NCBI RefSeq assembly: GCF_937920985.1
Contig: NZ_CALDXR010000055.1
Span: forward strand, 1-42,786
Direction: 5' to 3'
Origin: an uncultured Phascolarctobacterium sp.
GTDB taxonomy: Bacteria > Bacillota > Negativicutes > Acidaminococcales > Acidaminococcaceae
Length of the DNA stretch: 42,786 nucleotides
Positions 8,455 to 16,070 of this stretch are shown one piece after another (position 1 is the first letter of the stretch; each line of letters starts with the position of its first letter). Under the pieces are notes generated by a model. That model did no database searches. It saw only the letters and a program-made list of their open reading frames with translations, and was not told where the DNA came from. The translations under genes and the position numbers were made by a program.

Positions 8455-9588
8455 TTGGCAAGAATGACAGATGAAGCATATATGCAGCGGGCCTTGGAGC
8501 TGGCGCTGCAGGCAGAGGGCAATACCAGTCCCAATCCGATGGTTGGCTGTGTGATTGTGGATGCCGAAGGCAATATTGTGGGTGAGGGCTATCATCATAA
8601 GGCCGGCGAACCGCATGCCGAGGTCAATGCCTTGGCGGAGGCTAAGCAGATGGCTCAGGGTGCAACGGCCTATGTAACGCTGGAGCCCTGCTCCCATTAC
8701 GGACGCACCGGTCCCTGCTGCGTAGCCTTAGCACGCGCGGGCATCGGCAAGGTTGTGGTGGCCTGCCTTGATCCTAACCCAAAGGTTGCAGGTCAGGGTT
8801 TGGAATATCTGCGCCTGCAGGGTATAGAGGTTGTTACCGGCGTGTGCGAAAAAGAAGCACAGCGCCTGAATGAACGCTTCTTTACCTGGATTACGAAGCA
8901 GCGTCCGTTTATTACTTTAAAATACGCTATGACACTGGATGGCAAGATTGCCACGGCAACGGGCGACAGCAAATGGATTACCGGCGAGGAGGCACGTACC
9001 TTCGCACACCGCCTGCGTAAGCAGCATGATGCTGTGCTTGTCGGCATCGGCACGGTGCTGGAGGATGATCCAGAGCTGACTACACGATTGGTGCGCGGCA
9101 AAAATCCGGTGCGCGTGGTGCTCGACAGCAGCCTGAAGATTTCGCTGATGGCAGCAGTTCTGAATCCGCTGGCGGATACGATTATCTTTACCGGTTTGGA
9201 TTCCGATATCGTTAAGGCGGAAGCGCTGGCTGCTCTGCCTAACGTAGAGGTGGTACGTCTGCCGTTGGCTGACGGCGTGCTGCCTGTGGCACAGGTTGTA
9301 CAGGCTTTGGCCGAGCGCGGTATTACCAGCCTGCTGGTAGAAGGAGGCAGTGCGATTCACGGTGCCTTCTTTGATGCAGGCCTTGCTGACAGAGTGTGCG
9401 CCTTTGTAGCGCCCAAGCTGATCGGCGGCGCTGCAGCTCTGCCCCCGGTGGGCGGTGCAGGCAGCAGTCTGGTAGAAACGGGCTGGCAGCTGACAGAGGT
9501 CGATATGGAAAAATTGGGCAGTGATGTACTGATAACAGGTCTGGTGCCGGAGCTGGATAAGCAGGAGCTGCTGAGGGAGGCTGAATAA
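8455..9588 (+). CDS. ribD: RibD: diaminohydroxyphosphoribosylaminopyrimidine deaminase / 5-amino-6-(5-phosphoribosylamino)uracil reductase
   Basis: This bifunctional enzyme catalyses the deaminase and reductase steps of riboflavin synthesis. The N-terminal cytidine-deaminase-like domain shows PHAEVNAL and the zinc pair in PCSHYGRTGPCC. The C-terminal reductase begins LKYAMTLDGKIATATG and has the SLLVEGGSAIHGAF segment. Start: the TTG at 8455 sits 7 nt after an AAGG ribosome site; the next ATG (8464), where homologues often begin (MTDEAYM), is 16 nt away. The ATG at 8422 lies in the riboswitch terminator. It is the first gene of ribD-ribE-ribBA and overlaps ribE by one base (TAATG). Confidence 0.93.
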   Translation: MARMTDEAYMQRALELALQAEGNTSPNPMVGCVIVDAEGNIVGEGYHHKAGEPHAEVNALAEAKQMAQGATAYVTLEPCSHYGRTGPCCVALARAGIGKVVVACLDPNPKVAGQGLEYLRLQGIEVVTGVCEKEAQRLNERFFTWITKQRPFITLKYAMTLDGKIATATGDSKWITGEEARTFAHRLRKQHDAVLVGIGTVLEDDPELTTRLVRGKNPVRVVLDSSLKISLMAAVLNPLADTIIFTGLDSDIVKAEALAALPNVEVVRLPLADGVLPVAQVVQALAERGITSLLVEGGSAIHGAFFDAGLADRVCAFVAPKLIGGAAALPPVGGAGSSLVETGWQLTEVDMEKLGSDVLITGLVPELDKQELLREAE

Positions 9589-10238
9589 TGTTTACAGGAT
9601 TGGTAGCCGAACTGGGCACGGTGCAGAAGCTGGCGCAGCAGGGTGAATCCTATCACCTGACAGTTGCTGCGGTGAAGGTACTGCAGAATTTGAAAATCGG
9701 TGACAGTGTTGCCGTCAACGGCGCCTGCCTGACGGTAGTAAGCATGGATGACACCGCCTTTACCGCCGACGTGATGCCGGAAACCGTGCGCCTGACCAAT
9801 ATCGGCAGCCTGCATGCCGGCGACAGGGTGAATCTTGAGCGCACGCTGCGCCTGTGCGACGGTCTTGACGGTCATATTGTCAGCGGACACGTGGAAGGGC
9901 TGGGCGTAATTGCCAGCCGCAGGCCTGAGGGCATTGCGATGGTGGTAACCATCAATACGCCGCCGGAGCTTTTGAAATATATCATCAAAAAGGGCAGCAT
10001 TGCGATTGACGGCATCAGCCTGACGGTGACGCAGGTTACGGAAAGCAGCTTTTCCGTATCGCTGATTCCGCATACCGCCAAGGAAACAACTCTTGGCTTT
10101 AAGGATGTAGGCGACAGCGTAAATCTGGAAACGGATATTATCGGCAAATATGTAGAGCAAATGTTAAAATTTAATCCCAAGCAGACTCAGGAGCCTGCTT
10201 TAAATAAAAATATGCTGCTGGAAAATGGGTTTATCTGA
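9588..10238 (+). CDS. ribE: Riboflavin synthase, alpha subunit
   Basis: Riboflavin synthase converts two 6,7-dimethyl-8-ribityllumazine molecules to riboflavin plus the diaminouracil. The 216-residue protein has two lumazine-binding repeats. The first begins MFTGLVAELGTV and contains VNGACLTV; the second begins near residue 98 (HIVSGHVEGLG) and contains IDGISLTV. Length is typical. The start codon overlaps the ribD stop by one base, indicating translational coupling. The enzyme works with lumazine synthase (ribH), which here lies 2.4 kb downstream beyond ribBA and a repeat block. Confidence 0.95.
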   Translation: MFTGLVAELGTVQKLAQQGESYHLTVAAVKVLQNLKIGDSVAVNGACLTVVSMDDTAFTADVMPETVRLTNIGSLHAGDRVNLERTLRLCDGLDGHIVSGHVEGLGVIASRRPEGIAMVVTINTPPELLKYIIKKGSIAIDGISLTVTQVTESSFSVSLIPHTAKETTLGFKDVGDSVNLETDIIGKYVEQMLKFNPKQTQEPALNKNMLLENGFI

Positions 10239-10259
10239 GCAGCAACAAAGAGGTAGAAA

Positions 10260-11486
10260 ATGGAAAAGTTTAAGTATAATACAATTGATGAAGCCATCGC
10301 TGCGATTAAAGCAGGTCAGATGGTACTGGTAACCGATGACGAGGACCGCGAAAACGAAGGAGACCTGATTATGGCAGCCGAGCTGTGCACTCCCGAGGCT
10401 ATTAACTTTATGGCTAAGGAAGCACGTGGACTTATCTGCATGCCGGCAGACAGCGAGGTTATGGACAAGCTGCAGTTTGGCGCTATGGTAACACACAACA
10501 CCGACAATCACGAAACAGCCTTCTCTGTTTCTATTGATCATGTTGATACCACCACCGGTATTTCCGCTTACGAGCGCGCATATACCATGAAAAAATGCGC
10601 TGAGCCCGGTGCACAGCCGAGCGACTTCCGCCGTCCGGGCCACGTTTTCCCGCTGCGCGCACGCAAGGGCGGTGTACTGGTGCGTACCGGTCACACCGAA
10701 ACCACTGTTGATTTGTGCAAGCTGGCAGGCCTGCAGCCGGTAGGCATCTGCTGCGAGATTATGAACGATGACGGCCATATGGCGCGTACTCCGGATTTAA
10801 TCGAGTTCGCCAAAAAGCATAAGCTCGTTTTCATCACTGTTGCCGAGCTTGTTGCTTATCGCAAGGCACACGAAAAAATGGTGCATCGTGCCGCTGAGGC
10901 TGCGTTGCCGACTAAATACGGCAATTTCCGCATTATTGCATATGAAAACGATTTGGATAACCTTTGCCATGTTGCTATTGTCAAGGGTGATGTTGCCGGT
11001 AAAAAGGACGTGCTCGTGCGCGTACACAGCGAGTGCCTGACCGGTGATGCCTTCGGCAGCCTGCGCTGTGACTGCGGCGACCAGCTGGCAACTGCGCTGA
11101 AGATGATTGAAAAGGAAGGCTGCGGCACTGTCGTTTATATGCGTCAGGAGGGCCGCGGTATAGGCCTGGCCAACAAAATCCGTGCATATGCATTGCAGGA
11201 TCAGGGCCTTGATACCGTAGAAGCCAACGTACGCCTGGGCTTTGCTCCCGACCTGCGTGATTACGGCATGGGTGCACAGATTCTGGCAGACCTCGGACTC
11301 ACCAGCATCCGCCTGATTACCAATAACCCCGCAAAACGCATAGGCCTCTCCGGTTATGGCATCACCATCACCGACCGCGTGCCCATCATCATGGAGCCGA
11401 ACGAATACAACGAACACTATCTCGACGTTAAAGAAGAGAAAATGGGCCACAAGCTGCACGAAGGCTGCAGCTGCGGCAAACACTAA
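10260..11486 (+). CDS. ribBA: RibBA: 3,4-dihydroxy-2-butanone-4-phosphate synthase / GTP cyclohydrolase II
   Basis: This bifunctional enzyme feeds both branches of riboflavin synthesis. Residues 1-200 form the DHBP synthase domain with the acidic DDEDRENEGDL loop (26-36) binding ribulose-5-phosphate and Mg. Residues about 205-400 form GTP cyclohydrolase II, with the zinc cysteines of SECLTGDAFGSLRCDCG (C259, C270, C272) and RQEGRGIGL. At 408 residues it is full length, ending in a Cys/Gly/His-rich tail. The last ~60 codons use more CTC/ATC than the rest. It ends the contiguous part of the rib operon; the repeat block follows. Confidence 0.96.
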   Translation: MEKFKYNTIDEAIAAIKAGQMVLVTDDEDRENEGDLIMAAELCTPEAINFMAKEARGLICMPADSEVMDKLQFGAMVTHNTDNHETAFSVSIDHVDTTTGISAYERAYTMKKCAEPGAQPSDFRRPGHVFPLRARKGGVLVRTGHTETTVDLCKLAGLQPVGICCEIMNDDGHMARTPDLIEFAKKHKLVFITVAELVAYRKAHEKMVHRAAEAALPTKYGNFRIIAYENDLDNLCHVAIVKGDVAGKKDVLVRVHSECLTGDAFGSLRCDCGDQLATALKMIEKEGCGTVVYMRQEGRGIGLANKIRAYALQDQGLDTVEANVRLGFAPDLRDYGMGAQILADLGLTSIRLITNNPAKRIGLSGYGITITDRVPIIMEPNEYNEHYLDVKEEKMGHKLHEGCSCGKH

Positions 11487-11604
11487 GAAATATATAGGCA
11501 TGCAAGCGTTGCAATTAACATATCATTGCGCTCAGGAAAAATTTGCTAAAATTTTTATTCGCTTCACGATATATTAATTACGCATCTATAACCTGCTTAT
11601 AAAC

Positions 11605-11688
11605 AATAAGCACGTCACACTCGGCGCTGCGCAATCTGAAACGTAAACTTCGGCTGAGCAATAAGCACGCCACACTAGGCGCTGCGCA
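11605..11688 (+). repeat. Short direct repeat preceding the repeat block
   Basis: A 29 bp motif beginning AATAAGCACG and ending GGCGCTGCGCA occurs at 11605-11633 and again at 11660-11688 with three mismatches or fewer. The second copy runs into the head of repeat unit 1, so this looks like a partial unit at the left edge of the block. Confidence 0.7.
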
Positions 11689-11915
11689 GACCGGAACGGA
11701 CGACGGGCTCGCAAGCACATCGATGTATAGCGAATTGCGCTCGCAACGGACAGGCACAGGAATTTTTCGCTGGAGTGTTGACGAAGCCAGCGGCAGCACG
11801 TCATACAAAAATCAGCGACGTGAAAAATTCTGCGAATCTAGTCGTCGGAATCCGGCGGAGCAGCACATAAGGGCGTTTTTTGGATACTTTTTGTCGACCA
11901 GGACAAAAAGTATCA
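11674..11915 (+). repeat. Structured repeat, unit 1 of 3
   Basis: The unit (about 242 bp) starts CTAGGCGCTGCGCAGACCGG and ends in a perfect 13-bp hairpin, GATACTTTTTGTC/GACAAAAAGTATC, with loop GACCAG. Internal inverted repeats include GAATTTTTC (11760-11768) with GAAAAATTC (11822-11830) and CACGTC (11797-11802) with GACGTG (11817-11822). The hairpin near the CATCGATG motif that is clean in units 2 and 3 is altered here. No gene with support lies in 11487-12649; short open frames across it are products of the repeat. Confidence 0.85.
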
Positions 11916-12001
11916 ATACCGCAAGCCAAGTCGCCGGAAGACTAAACTTAGCATTAAGTATTTAGAACGCCAAAACTAGGCTAAAACAATCAGAACGCAA
12001 T

Positions 12002-12244
12002 ACTAGGCGCTGCGCAGACCGGAACGGACGACGGGCCAGCCAGCACATCGATGTTCTGCGAACATCGCCAGCAACGGATAGGCACAGGAATTTTTCGCTG
12101 GAGCGTTGACGTAACCAATAGGAAGCACGTCACACAAAAATCAGCGACGTGAAAAATTCTGTGAATCTAGTCGCCGGAATCCGGCGGAGCAGCCGAAAAG
12201 GGCGTTTTTTGGATACTTTTTGCCGCCCTGGGCAAAAAGTATCA
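12002..12244 (+). repeat. Structured repeat, unit 2 of 3
   Basis: The unit has the same 243 bp layout, 328 bp from unit 1. The terminal hairpin is GATACTTTTTGCC (12212-12224) with GGCAAAAAGTATC (12231-12243). Relative to units 1 and 3, the T-A pair next to the loop has changed to C-G on both arms, a compensatory change that keeps the stem. An additional hairpin CGATGTTC-TGC-GAACATCG is present, as is GCCGG-AAT-CCGGC. Confidence 0.85.
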
Positions 12245-12327
12245 ATAATGCAAGCGAAACGGAAGCACGCAAAACTACGCATAAAGTTTTAGAACGCCAA
12301 AACTTCGCATTAACAAACAGCACACCA

Positions 12328-12570
12328 CTCTAGGCGCTGCGTAGACCGGAACGGACGACGGGTTCGCTAGAACACCGATGTTCTGCGAACATCGCTCGTA
12401 ACGGACAGGCACAGGAATTTTTCGCTGGAGTGTTGACGAAGCCTATGGAAGCACGTCACACAAAAATCAGCGACGTGAAAAATTCTGCGAATCTAGTCGC
12501 CGGAATCCGGCGGAGCAGCCGAAAAGGGCGTTTTTTGGATACTTTTTGTCGACCAGGACAAAAAGTATCA
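12328..12570 (+). repeat. Structured repeat, unit 3 of 3
   Basis: The third copy lies about 327 bp after unit 2 and ends with the same 13-bp GATACTTTTTGTC hairpin as unit 1. The ~85 bp linkers after units 1 and 2 also share TAGAACGCCAAAACT, so the whole block has a period of ~327 bp. It ends 79 bp before ribH; the A-rich stretch 12571-12634 holds no clear promoter. Confidence 0.85.
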
Positions 12571-12649
12571 TAACAGCACGCATAACTAAAAACAGAAAAA
12601 TAAAACACAAAGCAAAATATAAATTCACAAAACTCAGGAGGAACAAACC

Positions 12650-13111
12650 ATGAAAACCTTAGAAGGAAAACTCACCGCCAAAAACATGAAAATTGCCATC
12701 GTCGTAGCCCGCTTCAACGAATTCATCACCAGCAAACTCCTCAGCGGCTGCGTAGACTGCCTCATCCGCCACGAAGCAGCTGACGAAGACCTCACCGTAG
12801 CCTGGGTACCCGGCGCCTTCGAAATCCCCATGGCAGCAAAAAAACTCGCAGAAAGCGGCAAATATGACGCAGTAATCTGCTTAGGTGCCGTAATCCGCGG
12901 CGCAACCCCGCACTTTGACTATGTATGCGCCGAAGCCTCCAAAGGCATCGCTCAGGTAAGCATGCAAACCGGCGTACCCGTAGCCTTCGGCGTACTCACC
13001 ACCGAAAACATTCAGCAGGCTGTAGAACGTGCTGGCACCAAGGCCGGCAACAAGGGCGTAGACTGCGCAATGACCGCAATGGAAATGGTAAATCTCTTCA
13101 AAGAAATGTAA
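12650..13111 (+). CDS. ribH: 6,7-dimethyl-8-ribityllumazine synthase (RibH)
   Basis: Lumazine synthase condenses the pyrimidinedione with dihydroxybutanone phosphate and typically forms icosahedral or pentameric shells. The 153-residue protein shows family landmarks: VVARFNEFITSKLL, VPGAFEIPMAAKKLA, CLGAVIRGATPHFDYV (with catalytic His) and FGVLTTENIQQA. The SD is CAGGAGG, 9 nt from the ATG. Codon use is odd: of 10 leucines, 8 are CTC, 2 TTA and none CTG, whereas flanking genes are dominated by CTG; Lys is nearly all AAA. It is cut off from ribD-ribE-ribBA by the repeat block, and how it receives FMN-controlled transcripts is unclear. Confidence 0.96.
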   Translation: MKTLEGKLTAKNMKIAIVVARFNEFITSKLLSGCVDCLIRHEAADEDLTVAWVPGAFEIPMAAKKLAESGKYDAVICLGAVIRGATPHFDYVCAEASKGIAQVSMQTGVPVAFGVLTTENIQQAVERAGTKAGNKGVDCAMTAMEMVNLFKEM

Positions 13112-13123
13112 CATTTTCACCGC

Positions 13124-13152
13124 TTGCCTTTTTGACTATTATGATTTATAAT
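13124..13152 (+). promoter_or_regulatory. Promoter upstream of the hslO leader
   Basis: TTGCCT (13124-13129) and TATAAT (13147-13152) with a 17 bp spacer, just after the ribH stop. It would start an RNA at about 13159. Confidence 0.7.
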
Positions 13153-13158
13153 TGACAT

Positions 13159-13240
13159 TGTGGAAGAGCTGATAACAGGCTGTTCCCCATGCATGAAATT
13201 TGCAAGCCCGCTAGCAGTAGTTTAGTGGGCTTGTTTTATT
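13159..13240 (+). ncRNA. Short terminated leader or small RNA before hslO
   Basis: Between the promoter and hslO lies about 80 nt ending in a strong intrinsic terminator. I do not recognise the RNA family. It could be a free small RNA, the tail terminator of ribH, or an hslO attenuator. No long open frame or obvious ligand-binding consensus is present. Boundaries are inferred from the promoter and terminator only. Confidence 0.4.
13204..13240 (+). terminator. Intrinsic terminator before hslO
   Basis: AAGCCCGCTA (13204-13213) pairs with TAGTGGGCTT (13223-13232) with one wobble and a 9-nt loop, followed by GTTTTATT. It lies 48 bp before hslO. Confidence 0.8.
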
Positions 13241-13287
13241 AAGCAAGTAAAATTTTTGCCGTAAGGCAGGATTGTGAGGCAGATATT

Positions 13288-14187
13288 ATGGAAGATGTTT
13301 TGACAAAGGCTACGGCCGACGGTGTACGTATTTATGCATTATGCACCACTAATCTGGTACAGGAAGCAGCTAAAAAGCACGGCTGCTCCCATCTGGCAAG
13401 CGCTGCTTTGGGACGTGCGATGAACGGCGCGCTGCTGCTGGCCGCAACAATGAAGGATAACGAGCGCATCAGCCTGCGTCTGAAGGGCGACGGTCCTTTG
13501 GGCGAGGTAGTAGCAGATGCCGAAGGTAGCACAGTGCGTGGTTATGTAGAAAACCCCGATGCATTTTTGCCCCTGAAAAATGGCAAGCTGGATGTCGGCG
13601 GCGGCATCGGCGCGGGTAATATTATCGTAACGCGTTATCTGCAGAATGCAGAGCCCTTCACCGGCTACTGCGAGCTGCAGGACGGCGAAATCGCCAGCGA
13701 CCTGACTAAATACCTCTATGTATCCGAACAGACACCGACAAGCGTTGCTCTGGGCGTACTGGTTGACAAGGACGGCAACGTAACAGCCTCCGGCGGCTTC
13801 TTTATTCAGGCTATGCCGGGCTGCACCGACGAGGTTCTGGAAAAGCTGGAAAACAACGTTAACCTGACTCCGTATGTAACCCAGCTGCTGGAAATCGGTT
13901 ATACTCCGCAAAAGATGATTGAAATTATCGGCCGCGGTCTGGACGTTGATATTAAAGAAACCATTCCCCTGAGCTTCAAATGCCGCTGCAGCCGTGAGCG
14001 CATTCTGGCGGCTTTGGGCAGCCTTGATGTAAAATCTCTGGAGGAGCTGGCGCAGGACAAAACTACGGAAGCACACTGCGAATTCTGCAACAGCACCTAT
14101 GAATATACTCAGGATGAAATCAAGCACCTGTTGGAAGAAAAGGAAAAGCAGGCACAGCTGGAAGCTGCTAAACAGAATATCAAATAA
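13288..14187 (+). CDS. hslO: Hsp33 redox-regulated chaperonin
   Basis: Hsp33 is a cytosolic holdase chaperone activated by oxidation of a C-terminal zinc centre. At 299 residues, the length is typical. The N-terminal chaperone domain includes MNGALLLAATMKDNERISL and GPLGEVVADAEG. The redox switch is complete: C232-x-C234 (FKCRCSRERIL) and C264-x2-C267 (HCEFCN). The weak SD (GAGG) is 8 nt before the ATG. A terminated leader precedes the gene, so expression may be attenuated; recA follows with its own promoter. Confidence 0.96.
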   Translation: MEDVLTKATADGVRIYALCTTNLVQEAAKKHGCSHLASAALGRAMNGALLLAATMKDNERISLRLKGDGPLGEVVADAEGSTVRGYVENPDAFLPLKNGKLDVGGGIGAGNIIVTRYLQNAEPFTGYCELQDGEIASDLTKYLYVSEQTPTSVALGVLVDKDGNVTASGGFFIQAMPGCTDEVLEKLENNVNLTPYVTQLLEIGYTPQKMIEIIGRGLDVDIKETIPLSFKCRCSRERILAALGSLDVKSLEELAQDKTTEAHCEFCNSTYEYTQDEIKHLLEEKEKQAQLEAAKQNIK

Positions 14188-14198
14188 CAAAACTTTTC

Positions 14199-14227
14199 TT
14201 GACAAACGAAACTTTTGTTTGTATAAT
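14199..14227 (+). promoter_or_regulatory. recA promoter with SOS (LexA-type) operator in the spacer
   Basis: TTGACA (14199-14204) and TATAAT (14222-14227) have a 17 bp spacer. Within it, 14208-14221 reads GAAACTTTTGTTTG, which contains AAC-N4-GTT, the core of the Firmicute LexA box (CGAACNNNNGTTCG). The operator fills the spacer, so LexA binding would block the promoter. The match to the outer bases is imperfect. Confidence 0.75.
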
Positions 14228-14277
14228 AAAGGCAGTGAAGTGATTAAATTTAATTTTATATATTAGGAGGCAAGCAG

Positions 14278-15330
14278 ATGGACGCAGATAAAAAGAAAGC
14301 CTTAGACATGGCGATGCACCAGATTGAAAAGGATTTTGGCAAGGGCAGCATTATGATGCTGGGCGAAGCAAGTGCCAAGATGAATATTGAGGTTATTCCT
14401 ACAGGTGCTTTATCCTTAGATATTGCTCTTGGTGTCGGTGGTATTCCGCGTGGACGTGTTATTGAGATTTACGGTCCTGAATCTTCCGGTAAAACTACTG
14501 TTGCTTTGCATATGATTGCCGAAGCTCAGAAGATGGGCGGCTATGCGGCATTTATCGATGCGGAGCATGCACTGGATCCGGAATATGCCCGTCATCTGGG
14601 TGTAGATATTGACGATCTGCTGATTTCTCAGCCGGATAACGGCGAACAGGCTTTGGAAATTGCTGACGCACTGGTACGCAGCGGCGCTATTGATATTATT
14701 GTTATTGACTCCGTTGCAGCTTTGGTTCCGCGTGCCGAAATCGAAGGCGAAATGGGTGATTCCCACGTAGGCCTGCAGGCACGTCTGATGAGCCAGGCTC
14801 TGCGTAAGCTGACAGGTCTGATTTCCAAATCCAAATGTGCTACTATTTTCATCAACCAGATCCGTGAAAAGGTTGGCGTTATGTTCGGTAATCCGGAAAC
14901 CACTACCGGTGGCCGCGCACTGAAATTCTACTCTACCGTCCGTATGGATGTACGTCGTATCGACACGCTGAAAAACGGCAACGATGTTATCGGCAGCCGT
15001 ACCCGCGTTAAGGTTGTCAAGAACAAGGTAGCACCTCCGTTCAGACAGGCTGAGTTCGATATTATGTATGGCAAAGGCATTTCTCATGAGGGCTGCCTTG
15101 TTGATCTGGGCGCAGACCTTGATATTATCAACAAGAGCGGTGCCTGGTATTCCTACGGTGATATCCGTTTAGGACAGGGCAAGGAAAAGGTTAAAGACTT
15201 TTTGCGTGAGAATCCGGAAATTGCCCAAGAAATCGAAGCTAAAATCCGCGCAGTGACGATTGCCAAGAGCGATAATAAGGAAGCAGCTGAGGAGCCGTTG
15301 CAGGATGTGGAGTCGATCTTTAAGGAATAA
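14278..15330 (+). CDS. recA: RecA recombinase
   Basis: RecA forms ATP-dependent filaments on single-stranded DNA for strand exchange and LexA cleavage. The 350-residue protein has Walker A GPESSGKT (66-73), the Walker B region IDIIVIDSVAALVP, the L2/DNA-binding segment FINQIREKVGVMFGNPETT and the conserved C-terminal domain. AGGAGG lies 7 nt before ATG. The promoter contains an SOS-like box. recX overlaps its 3' end, the usual pairing of recombinase and its regulator. Confidence 0.99.
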   Translation: MDADKKKALDMAMHQIEKDFGKGSIMMLGEASAKMNIEVIPTGALSLDIALGVGGIPRGRVIEIYGPESSGKTTVALHMIAEAQKMGGYAAFIDAEHALDPEYARHLGVDIDDLLISQPDNGEQALEIADALVRSGAIDIIVIDSVAALVPRAEIEGEMGDSHVGLQARLMSQALRKLTGLISKSKCATIFINQIREKVGVMFGNPETTTGGRALKFYSTVRMDVRRIDTLKNGNDVIGSRTRVKVVKNKVAPPFRQAEFDIMYGKGISHEGCLVDLGADLDIINKSGAWYSYGDIRLGQGKEKVKDFLRENPEIAQEIEAKIRAVTIAKSDNKEAAEEPLQDVESIFKE

Positions 15331-15832
15331 GAAAAAGGAAGAAGGCTTTACCGGCGCGCAGCAGGTTTATGACTGCGCGCTGGATTTATTGTCTTACCGT
15401 GATTACAGTCATAAGGATATGCTGGAGCGCTTGCAGCGCAAGGGTGCAACTAAGTCACAGGCGCTGGAGACGGTGGCCAAGCTGGAGGATTACGGTCTGC
15501 TGAACGAGGAGCGTTACGCCCAAAGGGTGTACGAGGCCTGGCTGGCCAAACGCTATTACGGCAGACAGCATCTGCAGCTGGAGCTGACCAAGCGCGGCAT
15601 ACGCCCGGACGTGGCTGCGGAAATCATGGAACGCTTTACGCCTGACATTGAAGAGCAGCAGGCGGAGAATGCGGCGCAGCTTTTCGTGCAGCGCAATCAG
15701 CGCAAGCTAACAGCAGAAACTGACAACAAGAAAATATATGCGGCTGCGGGACGCTTTATGGCGGCCCGTGGCTTTTCATCAAGATATGTGCACATTATAT
15801 TGGGTAAATTGCATTTTTCAGACAATATATAG
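15305..15832 (+). CDS. recX: RecX regulatory protein
   Basis: RecX binds RecA filaments and limits or modulates their activity. From ATG 15305 it is 175 residues, with the three-helix repeats typical of RecX: ALDLLSYRDYSHKDMLERL, LEDYGLLNEERYAQRV and a YYGRQHLQLELTKRGI segment. I chose ATG 15305 because GAGGAG lies 10 nt upstream; this overlaps recA by 26 bp. An upstream in-frame ATG at 15260 would add residues with no RecX likeness. Context (immediately after recA) supports the assignment. Confidence 0.88.
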   Translation: MWSRSLRNKKKEEGFTGAQQVYDCALDLLSYRDYSHKDMLERLQRKGATKSQALETVAKLEDYGLLNEERYAQRVYEAWLAKRYYGRQHLQLELTKRGIRPDVAAEIMERFTPDIEEQQAENAAQLFVQRNQRKLTAETDNKKIYAAAGRFMAARGFSSRYVHIILGKLHFSDNI

Positions 15833-15841
15833 CGGTTAAAC

Positions 15842-15871
15842 TTGACAATTTTGTTAAATATACACTATAAT
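15842..15871 (+). promoter_or_regulatory. Promoter of rny
   Basis: TTGACA (15842-15847) and TATAAT (15866-15871) with an 18 bp spacer, about 200 bp upstream of the rny coding region, implying a long leader. Confidence 0.8.
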
Positions 15872-15910
15872 GTAGTTATCCAATCGTGTTAATATCTACG
15901 ATTTTCACGA

Positions 15911-15944
15911 GGCGACGCGTAAAGCGGTTGCCTTATTTTTTGCC
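15911..15944 (+). terminator. Possible attenuator in the rny leader
   Basis: GGCGACGCG pairs with CGGTTGCC across a TAAAG loop (8 bp with one bulge and one wobble), followed by TTATTTTTT. It lies about 40 nt after the expected start of transcription and 125 nt before rny. The 62-codon open frame over this leader (15886-16074) has no protein-like features and no SD. Confidence 0.5.
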
Positions 15945-16070
15945 CTATTTCAGAATAGATAATACAGTGATTTATTATAGATTCAACGGAATAAGGACAT
16001 CTATAGCAGACGCAAGCAGGCGCCTGCTGTTACTGTGCAAAAAAATCTTGGAAAAATCTAATTTTAGGAG

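Noticed and set aside
11723..12323. Short open frames (about 60-80 codons) in the rib repeat block
   Set aside because: They run through the repeated hairpins, differ in frame between units and lack ribosome sites; they are products of the repeat sequence.
11605..12570. CRISPR array
   Set aside because: Units are ~243 bp with a 327 bp period and internal structure, far from 25-40 bp repeats with unique spacers; no cas genes nearby.
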